From Oscillatoriales cyanobacterium (GTDB lineage Bacteria; Cyanobacteriota; Cyanobacteriia; Cyanobacteriales; Microcoleaceae): a stretch of 64,000 nucleotides of DNA. Location: NCBI GenBank assembly GCA_004292955.1, contig RDXX01000024.1, forward strand, positions 16,071 to 80,070, in the 5' to 3' direction. A model generated the notes under the pieces. It was not told the DNA's origin. It ran no database searches and worked only from the letters and a program-made list of their open reading frames with translations. Positions within the stretch are counted from its first letter, which is position 1; every line of letters starts with the position of its first letter. A program made the translations under genes and the position numbers. Positions 17,898 to 26,908 of this stretch are shown in pieces.

Positions 17898-19256
17898 ATG
17901 ACTTCACTCCCACCCAACCGCGCCAAAACACTCAAGGAAGCTTACCGCGCTTGCGATGTCAAGCCTCTAGCGGGTGATGATATTGCCCGATATTATGTAG
18001 ATTTGTCCGCAGTACGCAACACAGTGGCGATCGAAAATGTTAGCACGGATTTGGATCTTCAAGAACCGGGAGAATTTAACACAATTTTGTTTACCGGACA
18101 TCGGGGATGCGGCAAAAGTACAGAATTAAAACGCATTCAGTCGCGGTGGGAAAATGAATATCGGGTGATTTATATAGAATTCGATCAGGAACTAGATGTT
18201 CTTGATGCTGAATATACCGATTTATATTTGCTAGTTATCAAAAAAGTAGCTGATGAGTTAACTGAATTAGGATTGAAGTTTGATCCAAAACTATTACATA
18301 GTTTTGAATTGTGGTTTAAAGAAGTCACTAAAGAAACAGAAGAAACTGTTCAATCTTCTGTTAGCATTGAAACTGAAGCAAGTGCAGGGGCAGAAATTCC
18401 CTTTATTTCTAAGCTGATGGCAAAATTGATCGGTCAAATCCGAGGTTCTAGTCAACACAAACAAGTTATTCGCGAAACTCTTCAGCGCAATCTATCCCGC
18501 TTGCAAACAGATATGAATCTGTTGTTAAAAGATGCTTTTGACAAGCTGATACGCAAATATCCAGGCCGTTACAAAAAAGGATTTTTACTGATTGTTGATA
18601 ACTTAGACCGCATTACTCCAAGAGTTGCCAATCATTTGTTTTTTGATTATGCTCCTCAACTGCAAGAACTAGACTGTACAATTATCTATACAGTGCCGAT
18701 TTCGGTAATTTATTCATATAAAAATGTCAGCAATTTATTTGATAGCAATCCCAACATCGTGCCAATGGTGAATATTTATGAATTTAACCGCAGTGAGTGC
18801 GATTTAAATTGCAATCAGCAAAGATTAGATGGAGTTGCCAGTTTGATCGAGAAACGAGTTGATGTTAGTGCGGTATTTGATGATCGAAAACAGTTGCTAG
18901 ATTTGGCAAAAGCCAGTGGCGGTCATGTGCGACAATTGATGCAGATAACTCGATCGGCTTGTCGCACGGCCATTACTCGCAAACACAATAAAGTTTTGGC
19001 TGAAGATGTAACTTACGCTTTAAATCAACAGCAATTTGATTTTGAAAGGTCTACTCCTACACCAGAATATTATACAATACTAGCGCGAGTTTGCATCGAC
19101 AAAGATATTGCTAAAGAAGAAATCGGACAAAATTTATTATTCAATCTTTCCGTCTTGGAATACAACGGCAATAGTCGGTGGAATTATGTCAACCCACTCG
19201 TAAAACAAAGTTATGCTTTCCAACAAGCCCTTAGATCAATTCAAGGAAATCCCTGA
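17898..19256 (+). CDS. AAA/STAND-type ATPase with C-terminal winged-helix-like region
   Basis: The 452-residue P-loop NTPase has Walker A GHRGCGKST (about 67-75), Walker B LLIVDNLDRI (about 231-240), and a sensor-like region TIIYTVPISVIYSY with an Arg-rich SGGHVRQLMQITRSACRTA (about 345-363). The last 70 residues (YYTILARVCIDKDIAKEEIG; LSVLEYNGNSRWNYVNPLV) look like a winged helix, as in ORC-type and other signalling AAA proteins. A Glu-rich insert lies at about 145-175. The next gene overlaps its 3' end by 44 nt, so the two products are probably made together. No known named system fits; a signalling or defence role is inference. Confidence 0.75.
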   Translation: MTSLPPNRAKTLKEAYRACDVKPLAGDDIARYYVDLSAVRNTVAIENVSTDLDLQEPGEFNTILFTGHRGCGKSTELKRIQSRWENEYRVIYIEFDQELDVLDAEYTDLYLLVIKKVADELTELGLKFDPKLLHSFELWFKEVTKETEETVQSSVSIETEASAGAEIPFISKLMAKLIGQIRGSSQHKQVIRETLQRNLSRLQTDMNLLLKDAFDKLIRKYPGRYKKGFLLIVDNLDRITPRVANHLFFDYAPQLQELDCTIIYTVPISVIYSYKNVSNLFDSNPNIVPMVNIYEFNRSECDLNCNQQRLDGVASLIEKRVDVSAVFDDRKQLLDLAKASGGHVRQLMQITRSACRTAITRKHNKVLAEDVTYALNQQQFDFERSTPTPEYYTILARVCIDKDIAKEEIGQNLLFNLSVLEYNGNSRWNYVNPLVKQSYAFQQALRSIQGNP

Positions 19257-20706
19257 AATACACCAGCAAAGGATAATTGAATTCAATCAAGAATCTTTTG
19301 ACCAATTGCTGACGTTTGTCGATATTGTTCCCGATGATGCCTTTGATTTGGGATTTATTGACTGTAATTTTGCGAAGGATACAGATGCGATTATTCAGGC
19401 TTTAATTAATCATCCCGATTGTCAAGAGATGCAGTTTGAGATTTGGGATTTTCCCGATCCTGATATGCGCTTTTTGATGGATGAAATTCTGAAGGTTTTG
19501 CCAGCAGTCAAGGTTCAACCAGACAAAAAGTTGATTTTCATTGTGCGGGGAGTGGAAAATGCGATCGGGATGACGGGGGAATATCCGCCAATGTTGGTAG
19601 ATTTTAATTGGGTGCGAGATGCTTATCCGGTTATGGTACGGCATCCAATGATTTTTTGTTTGCCAGATTATGCGATTACGCGAGTTGCTAATTATGCGCC
19701 GGATTTCTGGGCCTGGAATTCGGGAACTTTTGTGTTCAAAACTCCGGCAAATACTAGGGATGATGCGATTTCTCAAACTCTGAATGCTAGCAAAGGAATT
19801 AGCAATTGTGAGTTACCGGAAAAGCAGGAACGGATTAATTTATTGAAACGGTTATTGATTGAATATACTCCGTCGAATGGGCGCGAGGAAACTCCAGGGG
19901 ATTTGAAAACTCGGATCAGGGTTTTGAATGAGTTGGGGATTGCTTATCGCAGTCGGAGTGAATATAAAACAGCAAAATATCATCTAGAACAAGCGTTAGG
20001 TTTGGCGAAGGATGATGAAAATTTAGGCGATGTTAAGGCAAATTCCTTGCATGAATTAGCAATTATTGAGTGCAATGTAGGGGAAATTGAAAAGGCAATT
20101 ACTTTAGAACAGCAAGCTATGAAAATCTTTGAACGCATCGGCGATGTTCAAGGGAAATCTGCTACTTTGCACTGTCTAGCCATAATCTATGCGAATAAAG
20201 GGGAAGTAGAAAAGGCGATCGCATTTTATCAAGAATCTCTCGAACTTGAGGAAAAAATTGGCGATGTTCAAGGGAAAGCTGCTACTTTGCACAATCTAGC
20301 AGGAATCTATGCAAATCTTGGGGAAGTAGAAAAGGCGATCGCACTTTATGAACAATCACTCGAACTTAAGGAAAAAGTTGGCGATGTTCAAGGGAAAGCA
20401 GCTACTTTGCACTGTCTAGCAATAATCTATGCCAATCAAGGGGAAGTAGAAAAGGCGATCGCATTTTATCAACAATCTCTCGAACTTAAGGAAAAAATTG
20501 GCGATGTTCAAGGGAAAACTGCTACTTTCGCAATGCTTGGACAGTTGTTAGCAGCGCAGGGAGATTTTGACCAAGCTTTGAATTATTTACAGCAATCTTT
20601 GAAGATTTTACAGCATTTGCGATCGCCCGATGCGGAGATAGTGAAGGAAATTATTGCTGAGGTTGAGCAGATGGATGGAGATCGTAAGTTTGCGCGCGGG
20701 ATTTAG
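19213..20706 (+). CDS. Degenerate NTPase-like domain fused to TPR repeats
   Basis: The 497-residue product has about residues 1-200 resembling a AAA/NTPase core without a P-loop. KLIFIVRGVENAIG sits where Walker B is expected, but has no acidic pair. The segment MIFCLPDYAITRVANYAPDF, then WAWNSGTFVFK, is a motif I recall from other cyanobacterial pseudo-NTPase/TPR proteins. About 230-480 hold six or more tetratricopeptide repeats. Four are near-identical 40-residue units (GDVQGKAATLH; IYANLGEVEKAIALYEQSLE) encoded by 120-bp DNA repeats at about 20140-20520. Translation is probably coupled to the AAA gene by the 44-nt overlap. I infer that the partner ATPase switches and the TPR part senses. 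Confidence 0.7.
   Translation: MLSNKPLDQFKEIPEIHQQRIIEFNQESFDQLLTFVDIVPDDAFDLGFIDCNFAKDTDAIIQALINHPDCQEMQFEIWDFPDPDMRFLMDEILKVLPAVKVQPDKKLIFIVRGVENAIGMTGEYPPMLVDFNWVRDAYPVMVRHPMIFCLPDYAITRVANYAPDFWAWNSGTFVFKTPANTRDDAISQTLNASKGISNCELPEKQERINLLKRLLIEYTPSNGREETPGDLKTRIRVLNELGIAYRSRSEYKTAKYHLEQALGLAKDDENLGDVKANSLHELAIIECNVGEIEKAITLEQQAMKIFERIGDVQGKSATLHCLAIIYANKGEVEKAIAFYQESLELEEKIGDVQGKAATLHNLAGIYANLGEVEKAIALYEQSLELKEKVGDVQGKAATLHCLAIIYANQGEVEKAIAFYQQSLELKEKIGDVQGKTATFAMLGQLLAAQGDFDQALNYLQQSLKILQHLRSPDAEIVKEIIAEVEQMDGDRKFARGI
20140..20520 (+). repeat. Near-identical 120-bp tandem repeats encoding TPR units
   Basis: GGCGATGTTCAAGGGAAA recurs every 120 bases (about 20140, 20260, 20380 and 20500) with few differences between units. 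Such similarity implies recent unit duplication or conversion, and the repeat number is likely to differ between strains. Confidence 0.85.
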
Positions 20707-21350
20707 AAACCGGGTTTCTCACGAATATCTCGTGAGGATGCGTAAAATCTCGTAGAAACCCGGTTTCTGGCCGCCCTCACCCACCAAACCCTCCAAACCC
20801 ATCACCAGCCCCGTCCCAGAATATGTCATCAAACCCTGATATTTGTCCGAACATCGATCCCCTGACGCTCTAAAATATCAATATTCCCTGACATATTGAT
20901 CCCCGAATCCCCGAAAATGCGTATAAGTACCCATGATTAAGGCAAAAGACCCCTTGACCAGACCGGGAGTTGTCTGCAACATTAAGTCATGACAAAGCGA
21001 TCCCAAAGAAATGCTTTGATTGAGCAACTTTGGGAGTCAGATAGCGCGTGTGCTGCCGGCACAGCGTTGCTAGCAGCACCGATCGCACTCGCACAATCGA
21101 TCTTGTCAATCAAGAATCGATAGATAAAGCTTTATTTAGATCGGACGGTGCGCGCAGAAGCCAATAAGTCAAAAACCCCGATCGCAATTGGGGACAAGAC
21201 AAGCTAAAAACCAGCAAGGCTTCAAAGGTTGGAGAGATTCAGAAGCTCGATCGTAATTGTATTTAAAAGAGTTTCTAACTCAAAAAATCAACACATTAGT
21301 GTTGAATCGAAAAATCTAACCCGCCATCCAAATTAGTGGAGAACAAACTC
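20707..21350. other. Long spacer and leader before the DUF4912 gene
   Basis: Positions 20706-20769 form an inverted repeat with arms AGAAACCGGGTTTCT and AGAAACCCGGTTTCT (hyphenated hairpin, possibly a terminator for the TPR gene). The rest, about 580 bases, is unique sequence with no gene of recognisable type. From about 20985 it probably contains the promoter and a long 5' leader of the DUF4912 gene. I cannot mark a promoter with confidence. Confidence 0.4.
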
Positions 21351-22748
21351 ATGGCAAAAGAACGCCCACCATTAGAAGAGATGACTTTGCGACAACTCCG
21401 CAGAGTTGCTAGCGAATGTGGAGTCTCTCGCTACAGCCGGATGCGGAAATCGCAACTTCTGGCATCAATTCAAGAAATTCAGCGCAACAAGTTTTCATAC
21501 AGTCCATCTCGCAAACTAGAGGCACAAGAAGCAGTGGAAGCAGCAAAGTTTGAACTAGGTCAAGAAGATAGAACAGGCGGTTCTTTGGCGTCTGTAGATG
21601 AAGGTTTAGCAGATTTGCCCAACGGTTACGGCGAAAGCCGGGTTGTTTTGATGCCCCGCGATCCAGAATGGGCTTACACCTACTGGGATATCCCGAACGA
21701 TCGCAAACAAGAAATGCGCCGCCAAGGCGGACAGCAACTCGCCCTGCGGATCTACGACGTTACAGATGTTAACCTCGACATCCAAAGCCCCCACAGCATT
21801 CAAGAATATCCCTGCGACGAACTGGCGCGGGAATGGTACGTGCCAATCCCCGTAAGCGATCGCGATTATGCGATCGACATTGGCTACCGCTGTGCAGACG
21901 GCCGTTGGTTGGTGTTGGCGCGATCGGCAGAAGTCCGAGTCCCGCCAATCTATCCCAGCGACTGGATTGAAGACCAATTCATCACCCTCGACTGGGAAGA
22001 AGACTTGCGCGGCCAAACCTTCGCCGAACTGGTTCCCCCGGCCAAGAAAATCGCACAAGCAACCAACGGCGTCGGTTACAGCACCGGCAACGCCATCTAC
22101 CAACAAATCTTCGGCATGGCAGAATCGGCAGAATCGATGCGCGTAGCAGGTTCGATGTTCGGTTCCATGCAGCACGTTGCAGGTTCGATCCAGCAATCCG
22201 CAATCCACGAACAAGCTTTGAGTTCCTACGTATTCCCCTCCGGTGTTGGAATGTGGGCTGGGGCAGGAATGTCTGCCCTCACTGCGTCAGGTGTGGGTAT
22301 GTCCGGCCTCACTGCGTCAGGTGTGGGTATGTCCGGCCTCACTGCGTCAGGTGTGGGTATGTCCGGCCTCACTGCGTCAGGTGTGGGTATGTCTGGCCTC
22401 ACCATGTCCGGTTTCGGTATGTCCTCCGGTGTCGGTATATCGGGAGTTGGCTTTGCCGCCCCGATGCGCCCCCGCCAGTTCTGGTTAGTTGCTGATGCCG
22501 AACTGATCGTCTACGGCGCCACCGAACCCGATGCTACCGTCTACGTAGGCGGACAGCCAATCAAACTGAATGCTGACGGCACTTTCCGCTTCCAGATGTC
22601 TTTCCAAGACGGCTTGATCGACTATCCGATTTTTGCAGTAGCAGCAGACGGCGAACAAAACCGCGCTGTCCACATGAAATTCGAGCGCGAAACCCCTGAA
22701 CGTCGCACCAACACTAAGGAAGATTCTGTTGTGGAATGGTTGGGCTAA
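21351..22748 (+). CDS. DUF4912 protein with N-terminal Rho-N/SAP-like helix domain
   Basis: The 465-residue protein starts at the ATG at 21351, preceded by GGAGAA; an in-frame GTG at 21336 is less likely. Residues 8-45 (MTLRQLRRVASECGVSRYSR) form a Rho-N/SAP-like helical motif seen in nucleic-acid-binding proteins. The DUF4912 core (about 95-215) includes RDPEWAYTYWDIP, REWYVPIPVSDRDYAIDIGY and LARSAEVRVPP, with an Ig-like fold. About 300-375 is a low-complexity GVGMSGLTAS decapeptide repeat. The C-terminal part repeats the beta domain (ELIVYGATEPDATVYVGGQP, then LNADGTFRFQMSFQDG). The role is unknown. A Rho-independent terminator follows. Confidence 0.8.
   Translation: MAKERPPLEEMTLRQLRRVASECGVSRYSRMRKSQLLASIQEIQRNKFSYSPSRKLEAQEAVEAAKFELGQEDRTGGSLASVDEGLADLPNGYGESRVVLMPRDPEWAYTYWDIPNDRKQEMRRQGGQQLALRIYDVTDVNLDIQSPHSIQEYPCDELAREWYVPIPVSDRDYAIDIGYRCADGRWLVLARSAEVRVPPIYPSDWIEDQFITLDWEEDLRGQTFAELVPPAKKIAQATNGVGYSTGNAIYQQIFGMAESAESMRVAGSMFGSMQHVAGSIQQSAIHEQALSSYVFPSGVGMWAGAGMSALTASGVGMSGLTASGVGMSGLTASGVGMSGLTASGVGMSGLTMSGFGMSSGVGISGVGFAAPMRPRQFWLVADAELIVYGATEPDATVYVGGQPIKLNADGTFRFQMSFQDGLIDYPIFAVAADGEQNRAVHMKFERETPERRTNTKEDSVVEWLG
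22279..22398 (+). repeat. 30-bp tandem repeat inside the DUF4912 gene
   Basis: Four identical 30-base units, each containing CTGCGTCAGGTGTGGGTATG, encode the decapeptide SGVGMSGLTA in register. Degenerate units lie on both sides. Confidence 0.9.
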
Positions 22749-22879
22749 TCGTAAATGTCGATCGCGATCCCGGTAGGTGTCTGGGTTTGTGCCAATTTTT
22801 TAACCATCACAAGGCCTACCCGGAGCAAATGGCGATTTGTTAGGGTTAGTTTCAGACAACAACCCATAACACCCCCTAT

Positions 22880-22914
22880 ACACCGTTCTCCTATTTTGAG
22901 GAGCGGTGTTTTTT
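22880..22914 (+). terminator. Rho-independent terminator after the DUF4912 gene
   Basis: Arm ACACCGTTCTCC (22880-22891) pairs with GGAGCGGTGT (22900-22909) around a small loop with one two-base bulge. A run of six T follows. It lies 130 bases downstream of the stop codon. Confidence 0.8.
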
Positions 22915-23319
22915 GTATTTAGAAGGAAGAGTTGACAGTTGACAGTTGACAGTTGACAGTTGACAGTTGACAGAGGGAATAAGGAATAAGAATTATTTCT
23001 TGGTAGGGTGCGTGAGGGCGAGAAATCTTTACATCCACACTTCGAGACTATGACTCACGCACCGCCCCAACGATTGAATCATATCAATGCTAGCGTCAAC
23101 GATATTAGACACTCATCTCAACATCTGCCTGTAGATAGATGTTGACTTAACTTGCGATCGAACTCGTGACCTCAAAATTTGTAATTTTCACTCAACAATT
23201 ATTAAGTAAGCTAAAGTTTACTTAAATTTTCATTGCACAAACTCGGTAAATCCCGCGAAACGAAAGAAAGCGAGTTATGAGATCAGTAAGGCGATCGCAC
23301 AGCCACATCTCAAAAGCAA
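22915..23319. repeat. Heptamer array and hairpin repeat upstream of the sugar ABC operon
   Basis: Positions 22931-22973 are six TTGACAG heptamers. Positions 23003-23066 are a GTAGGGTGCGTGAGGGCG ... ACTCACGCACCGCCC hairpin of the same family as 12500, 53330 and 60150. The remaining 250 bases before the ABC operon are AT-rich and probably contain its promoter. No gene is seen. Confidence 0.6.
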
Positions 23320-24636
23320 ATGCCAAAAATAAATTCCCCGCCCCAGCGAAGGCAAAAGCGCCCCCGTCTTTTCGCCTTATTCGCTGTCACATTAGCAGCC
23401 GTCTTGCTGTTATTTATTCTGCCCGCACTGACTCAGCAGCCAGTTGTGCTGACGATGTTAATGCAAGGCCAAGACATTGCCAACTGGAAACCGTTTGTCA
23501 AAGAATTTGAACAGAAAAACCGCGATATTCGCATCAACCTCGTAGAAGGGCCCTTTGACACAAACCTCGTCGAAAATCTTTACACATCTGCCTTTCTTTT
23601 AGGCGAGTCGCCCTACGACATCATCAACATGGATATCGTTTGGGTTCCCAAATTTGCCGCCGCAGGTTGGGTAAGGGATTTAACCGACAGAATTCCCCCC
23701 GAACAACTTGCAAAATTCATCCCCGGTAACGTTGAAGGCGGAAGGTATCGGGGCAAACTTTACCGAATTCCCCACGCTTCGGATGCCGGAATGCTTTATT
23801 ACCGCAAAGACATTTTAAAACAAGCCGGAATTCCAGCACCGAAAAATTTTGAAGAGATGGTAAAAATCTCTCAAAACTTACAGCAACAAGGAAAAGCAAC
23901 TTGGGGTTATCTGTGGCAAGGTAAACAATATGAGGGAGTATCTGCGATGTTTGTCGAAGTGCTCTCGGGTTTCGGCGGCTTCTGGGCTAATCCTCAAACT
24001 TTTGAAGTTGGGTTAGATAAACCCGAGGCCATTAAAGCAGTGGAATTTCTCAAAAATACGATCGCCTCCGGCATCTCTCCAGCGGGTGTTACTACCTACG
24101 GCGAAGAAGAAACCAGGCTGTTGTTTCAAAACGGCAAAGCGCTGTTTTTGCGAAACTGGCCCTATGTTTGGAAGCTAGCAAATGCCGAGGGATCTAAAGT
24201 GAGAGGCAAAATTGCGATCGAGCCAATGCTCAGCAGTATCGGTAAAACAGGCGGTTCTTGCTTGGGCGGCTGGGGCTGGGGAATATCCAAAACATCAAAA
24301 CATCCAGAACAAGCCTGGAAAGCAATTAAATACCTCACCAGCGAGGCAACCCAGCGCAAATTTATTTTAGAAACAGGTTTAATTCCCAGTTACAAATCCC
24401 TATTTACCGACAAAGAAATAGTCGCCAAATATCCCCACTACCCGCAACTTTTAAAAGTAGTGGAACGCCCAGCCTTGCGCCCGCCCATTGCACAATACGC
24501 TCAAGCTTCTGATATTTTGCAGCGCTATTTGAGTTCAGCTTTTACTGGGAGAATGACTGCGGAACAAGCAATGAAAGCGGCGGCTAGCGAAACTCGCAAT
24601 TTATTAGGAAGTTTGAAACAACCAAAAGCTTCTTGA
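23320..24636 (+). CDS. ABC transporter substrate-binding protein, sugar type (family 1)
   Basis: This extracytoplasmic binding protein of 438 residues belongs to the CUT1-type importer encoded here. The N-terminus is basic followed by a hydrophobic segment (about 17-38, LFALFAVTLAAVLLLFILPA), acting as signal or anchor; no lipobox Cys is seen. The mature part carries family-1 features: VVLTMLMQGQDIANWKPFVK (first strand), SPYDIINMDIVWVPKFAAAG, GKLYRIPHASDAGMLYYRKD, and a C-terminal LRPPIAQYAQASDILQRYLS. The permeases and ATPase follow on the same strand. The ligand is probably a disaccharide, trehalose-like sugar or glucosyl osmolyte, but the sequence does not decide. Confidence 0.88.
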   Translation: MPKINSPPQRRQKRPRLFALFAVTLAAVLLLFILPALTQQPVVLTMLMQGQDIANWKPFVKEFEQKNRDIRINLVEGPFDTNLVENLYTSAFLLGESPYDIINMDIVWVPKFAAAGWVRDLTDRIPPEQLAKFIPGNVEGGRYRGKLYRIPHASDAGMLYYRKDILKQAGIPAPKNFEEMVKISQNLQQQGKATWGYLWQGKQYEGVSAMFVEVLSGFGGFWANPQTFEVGLDKPEAIKAVEFLKNTIASGISPAGVTTYGEEETRLLFQNGKALFLRNWPYVWKLANAEGSKVRGKIAIEPMLSSIGKTGGSCLGGWGWGISKTSKHPEQAWKAIKYLTSEATQRKFILETGLIPSYKSLFTDKEIVAKYPHYPQLLKVVERPALRPPIAQYAQASDILQRYLSSAFTGRMTAEQAMKAAASETRNLLGSLKQPKAS

Positions 24637-24676
24637 ACAGTTGACAGTTGACAGTTGACAGTTGACAGTTGACAGT
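24637..24676. repeat. TTGACAG heptamer array between ABC genes
   Basis: About five TTGACAG heptamers start directly after the binding-protein stop codon and end shortly before the permease start. Confidence 0.9.
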
Positions 24677-24689
24677 CCTAAAGCCGTAA

Positions 24690-25616
24690 ATGAGGGATAA
24701 ATTAGGGCTAAAAAATATGCAATCAGACAAGATGCGACAGCGCGAACAAAGAACCGGATGGATATTAGTAGCACCAGCATTGATAATTCTGCTGCTAGTA
24801 TTTGCTTACCCAATCTTGCGCGCGTTTTGGCTGAGTTTATTCACCCAAAACCTCGGTACTGAATTGAAACTGGTTTTTTCCGGCTTTGCTAACTACAGTC
24901 GAATGTTAGGCGACGGGCGTTTCTGGCAAACTTTAAGCAACACCACAGTCTTTACTTTTGCCTCTGTTGTGCTGGAATTAATTCTCGGCATGGGCATTGC
25001 CTTAGTCTTAAATCAATCTTTCACGGGGCGCGGCATTGTGCGGACAATTTCCCTGCTGCCTTGGGCGCTACCTACTGCATTGATGGGTGTAGCTTGGGCG
25101 TGGATTTTTAACGATCAATACGGCGTAATTAACGACATTTTACTGCGCTTGGGATTGATTCAAAAGAGCATTAGCTGGTTGGGAGATCCGACTTTGGCAA
25201 TGATGGCAGTGATTACAGCCGATGTTTGGAAAACTACGCCGTTTGTCAGTCTGCTTTTGTTAGCGGGATTGCAATCGATTTCCGGTGATTTGTATGAAGC
25301 CCACGCCATTGACGGCGCCAGTAGTTGGCAGAGTTTCCGTCAAATTACCTTGCCGCTGCTGATGCCCCAAATTGTGATTGCTTTGCTGTTTCGATTTGCC
25401 CAAGCTTTCGGCATTTTTGACTTGATTCAGGTGATGACGGGAGGGGGGCCGGCTGGGGCGACTGAGACGGTTTCTATCTACATTTACAGCACGGTGATGA
25501 GGTATTTAGACTTTGGGTACGGGGCGGCTTTGGTGGTGTGTACTTTTTTGCTGTTAGTGGCCGCAGTTGCGATCGCCAGTTACCTATTATCGAGAGCCCG
25601 CACCACTCAAGTTTAG
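24690..25616 (+). CDS. Sugar ABC transporter permease, MalF/UgpA type
   Basis: This inner-membrane subunit of the CUT1 importer has 308 residues and six predicted helices (first about 25-47, APALIILLLVFAYPILRAFW). The EAA loop that docks the ATPase reads EAHAIDGASSWQSFRQITLP (about 205-224). VMTGGGPAGATETVSIYIY is typical of MalF-like subunits. In-frame ATGs at 24717 and 24732 are possible shorter starts, and none of the three has a convincing Shine-Dalgarno. It pairs with the 25791 permease. Confidence 0.9.
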   Translation: MRDKLGLKNMQSDKMRQREQRTGWILVAPALIILLLVFAYPILRAFWLSLFTQNLGTELKLVFSGFANYSRMLGDGRFWQTLSNTTVFTFASVVLELILGMGIALVLNQSFTGRGIVRTISLLPWALPTALMGVAWAWIFNDQYGVINDILLRLGLIQKSISWLGDPTLAMMAVITADVWKTTPFVSLLLLAGLQSISGDLYEAHAIDGASSWQSFRQITLPLLMPQIVIALLFRFAQAFGIFDLIQVMTGGGPAGATETVSIYIYSTVMRYLDFGYGAALVVCTFLLLVAAVAIASYLLSRARTTQV

Positions 25617-25668
25617 ATTTGGGATTGGGGATTTTAGGTTGGTGGTAGTTAATGAATCAGATACGTTG

Positions 25669-25760
25669 AGGGAGAAATTAAAATCAGACTATTCATTGCT
25701 TCAATCTTCTTCCTTCCAGGTAGAGGTAGCTGTCAACTGTCAACTGTCAACTGTCAACTG
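25669..25760 (+). repeat. Composite dispersed repeat, copy 2
   Basis: GGGAGAAATTAAAATCAGAC, TATTCAT, TCAATCTTC, GGTAGAGGTAGCT and a CAACTGT heptamer array occupy the spacer between the two permease genes. Confidence 0.85.
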
Positions 25761-25790
25761 AATGAAACGTTCCTTTCATTGGTATAAACT

Positions 25791-26654
25791 ATGTCGATCG
25801 CCCGCGAACAACCTACCACAAAACCCTTTAACATCCGGCAATTAATCTTGCCCCTATCAGCGATATTAATTGTCGCCTATTTCCTCGCACCCATCATCTG
25901 GCAAGTGCTGACTTCCTTCAAAGTAAACGCCGATATCTCAGCAATTCCCAACGTCTACATTCCCGCACGAATTACCTTCGATCATTACCTGTCCTTATTC
26001 CAGCGCCGTCCGTTTGCACTTTACATTTTAAATAGCGCTTTTGTTTCCATTACTTCCACACTGCTGTGTTTAGCAGTAGGTGCTCCCGCAGCTTACGCAT
26101 TAGCCAGATTGCGGCTGTGGGGCGAGAGAATTATTCTGGCAAGTGTGACAATTGTGACGCTATTTCCGGCGGTGTTGTTATTTTTAGGACTGTTGGAAAT
26201 AGTCAAAGCTTTGGATTTAGGAAATAATTATTTAGCCTTAATTATTCCATACACAGCTATCAATCTGCCGCTAACAATTTTGGTAATGCGGAGTTTCTTT
26301 CAACAACTGCCAAAAGATTTAGAAGATGCTGCTAAAGTTGACGGATACAACACCTTTCAAATGCTCTGGCAAATCGTGCTGCCGATGACATTTCCCGCCT
26401 TAGTCACAACCGGAATTCTGACATTTATTTCAGCTTGGAACGAGTTTATTTTCGCACTGACATTTATGACTCGCGAATCTCTGAAAACAATTCCCGTCGC
26501 CACGGCTCAACTCAGCGGTGCATCAGTCTTTGAGATTCCCTACGGCCCGATCGCAGCAGCAACAGTTTTGGGAACCTTACCCTTGGTTTTGCTGGTTTTG
26601 GTGTTCCAACGGCGCATCGTTCAGGGTTTAACAGCCGGGGCTGTCAAGGGATAG
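25791..26654 (+). CDS. Sugar ABC transporter permease, MalG/UgpE type
   Basis: This second inner-membrane subunit, 287 residues, has six helices and the MalG-type N-terminus (LILPLSAILIVAYFLAPIIW, QVLTSFK). The EAA loop EDAAKVDGYNTFQMLWQIVL (about 178-197) and the C-terminal VFQRRIVQGLTAGAVKG, characteristic of MalG subunits, are intact. It heterodimerises with the upstream permease and binds the downstream ATPase. The start at 25791 gives the expected length. Confidence 0.9.
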   Translation: MSIAREQPTTKPFNIRQLILPLSAILIVAYFLAPIIWQVLTSFKVNADISAIPNVYIPARITFDHYLSLFQRRPFALYILNSAFVSITSTLLCLAVGAPAAYALARLRLWGERIILASVTIVTLFPAVLLFLGLLEIVKALDLGNNYLALIIPYTAINLPLTILVMRSFFQQLPKDLEDAAKVDGYNTFQMLWQIVLPMTFPALVTTGILTFISAWNEFIFALTFMTRESLKTIPVATAQLSGASVFEIPYGPIAAATVLGTLPLVLLVLVFQRRIVQGLTAGAVKG

Positions 26655-26735
26655 TAAGGAGAGTTTTGAGTGGTGAATTTGTCAATAAAACAGTCAAATA
26701 GTTAAGGATCGCGAATTAAATAATTTACACAAGTT

Positions 26736-26790
26736 TGTGGAATGGGCGTCCCGCCCGTCCAGAAAGAACGGGCGGGACGCCCATTCCACA
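26736..26790. repeat. Perfect 23-bp inverted repeat
   Basis: Arms 26736-26758 and 26768-26790 are exact reverse complements (core GGGCGTCCCGCCCGT) around a nine-base loop. Inside the ABC operon such a stem could lower expression of the distal ATPase gene or protect the upstream mRNA. Confidence 0.9.
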
Positions 26791-26848
26791 AGAACAATAA
26801 AGATTGTAAGTTATTTAATTATCATTCCTAAGTTGATTCCTAGTGACG

Positions 26849-26902
26849 AATAACCAATAACCAATAACCAATAACCAATAACCAATAACCAATAACCAAT
26901 AA
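26849..26902. repeat. AATAACC heptamer array before the ATPase gene
   Basis: Seven AATAACC heptamers end a few bases before the ATG at 26909, where a Shine-Dalgarno would be expected. None is seen. Confidence 0.85.
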
Positions 26903-26908
26903 AAAATC

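Noticed and set aside
20140..20520. 120-bp periodic DNA as a possible CRISPR or minisatellite
   Set aside because: The period equals three TPR codon blocks of 40 residues and stays in frame; it is coding repeat.
21606..22214. Long minus-strand frame opposite the DUF4912 gene
   Set aside because: It lies fully antisense to a well-supported gene and has no family features; likewise similar long shadows in the kinase and antiporter genes.
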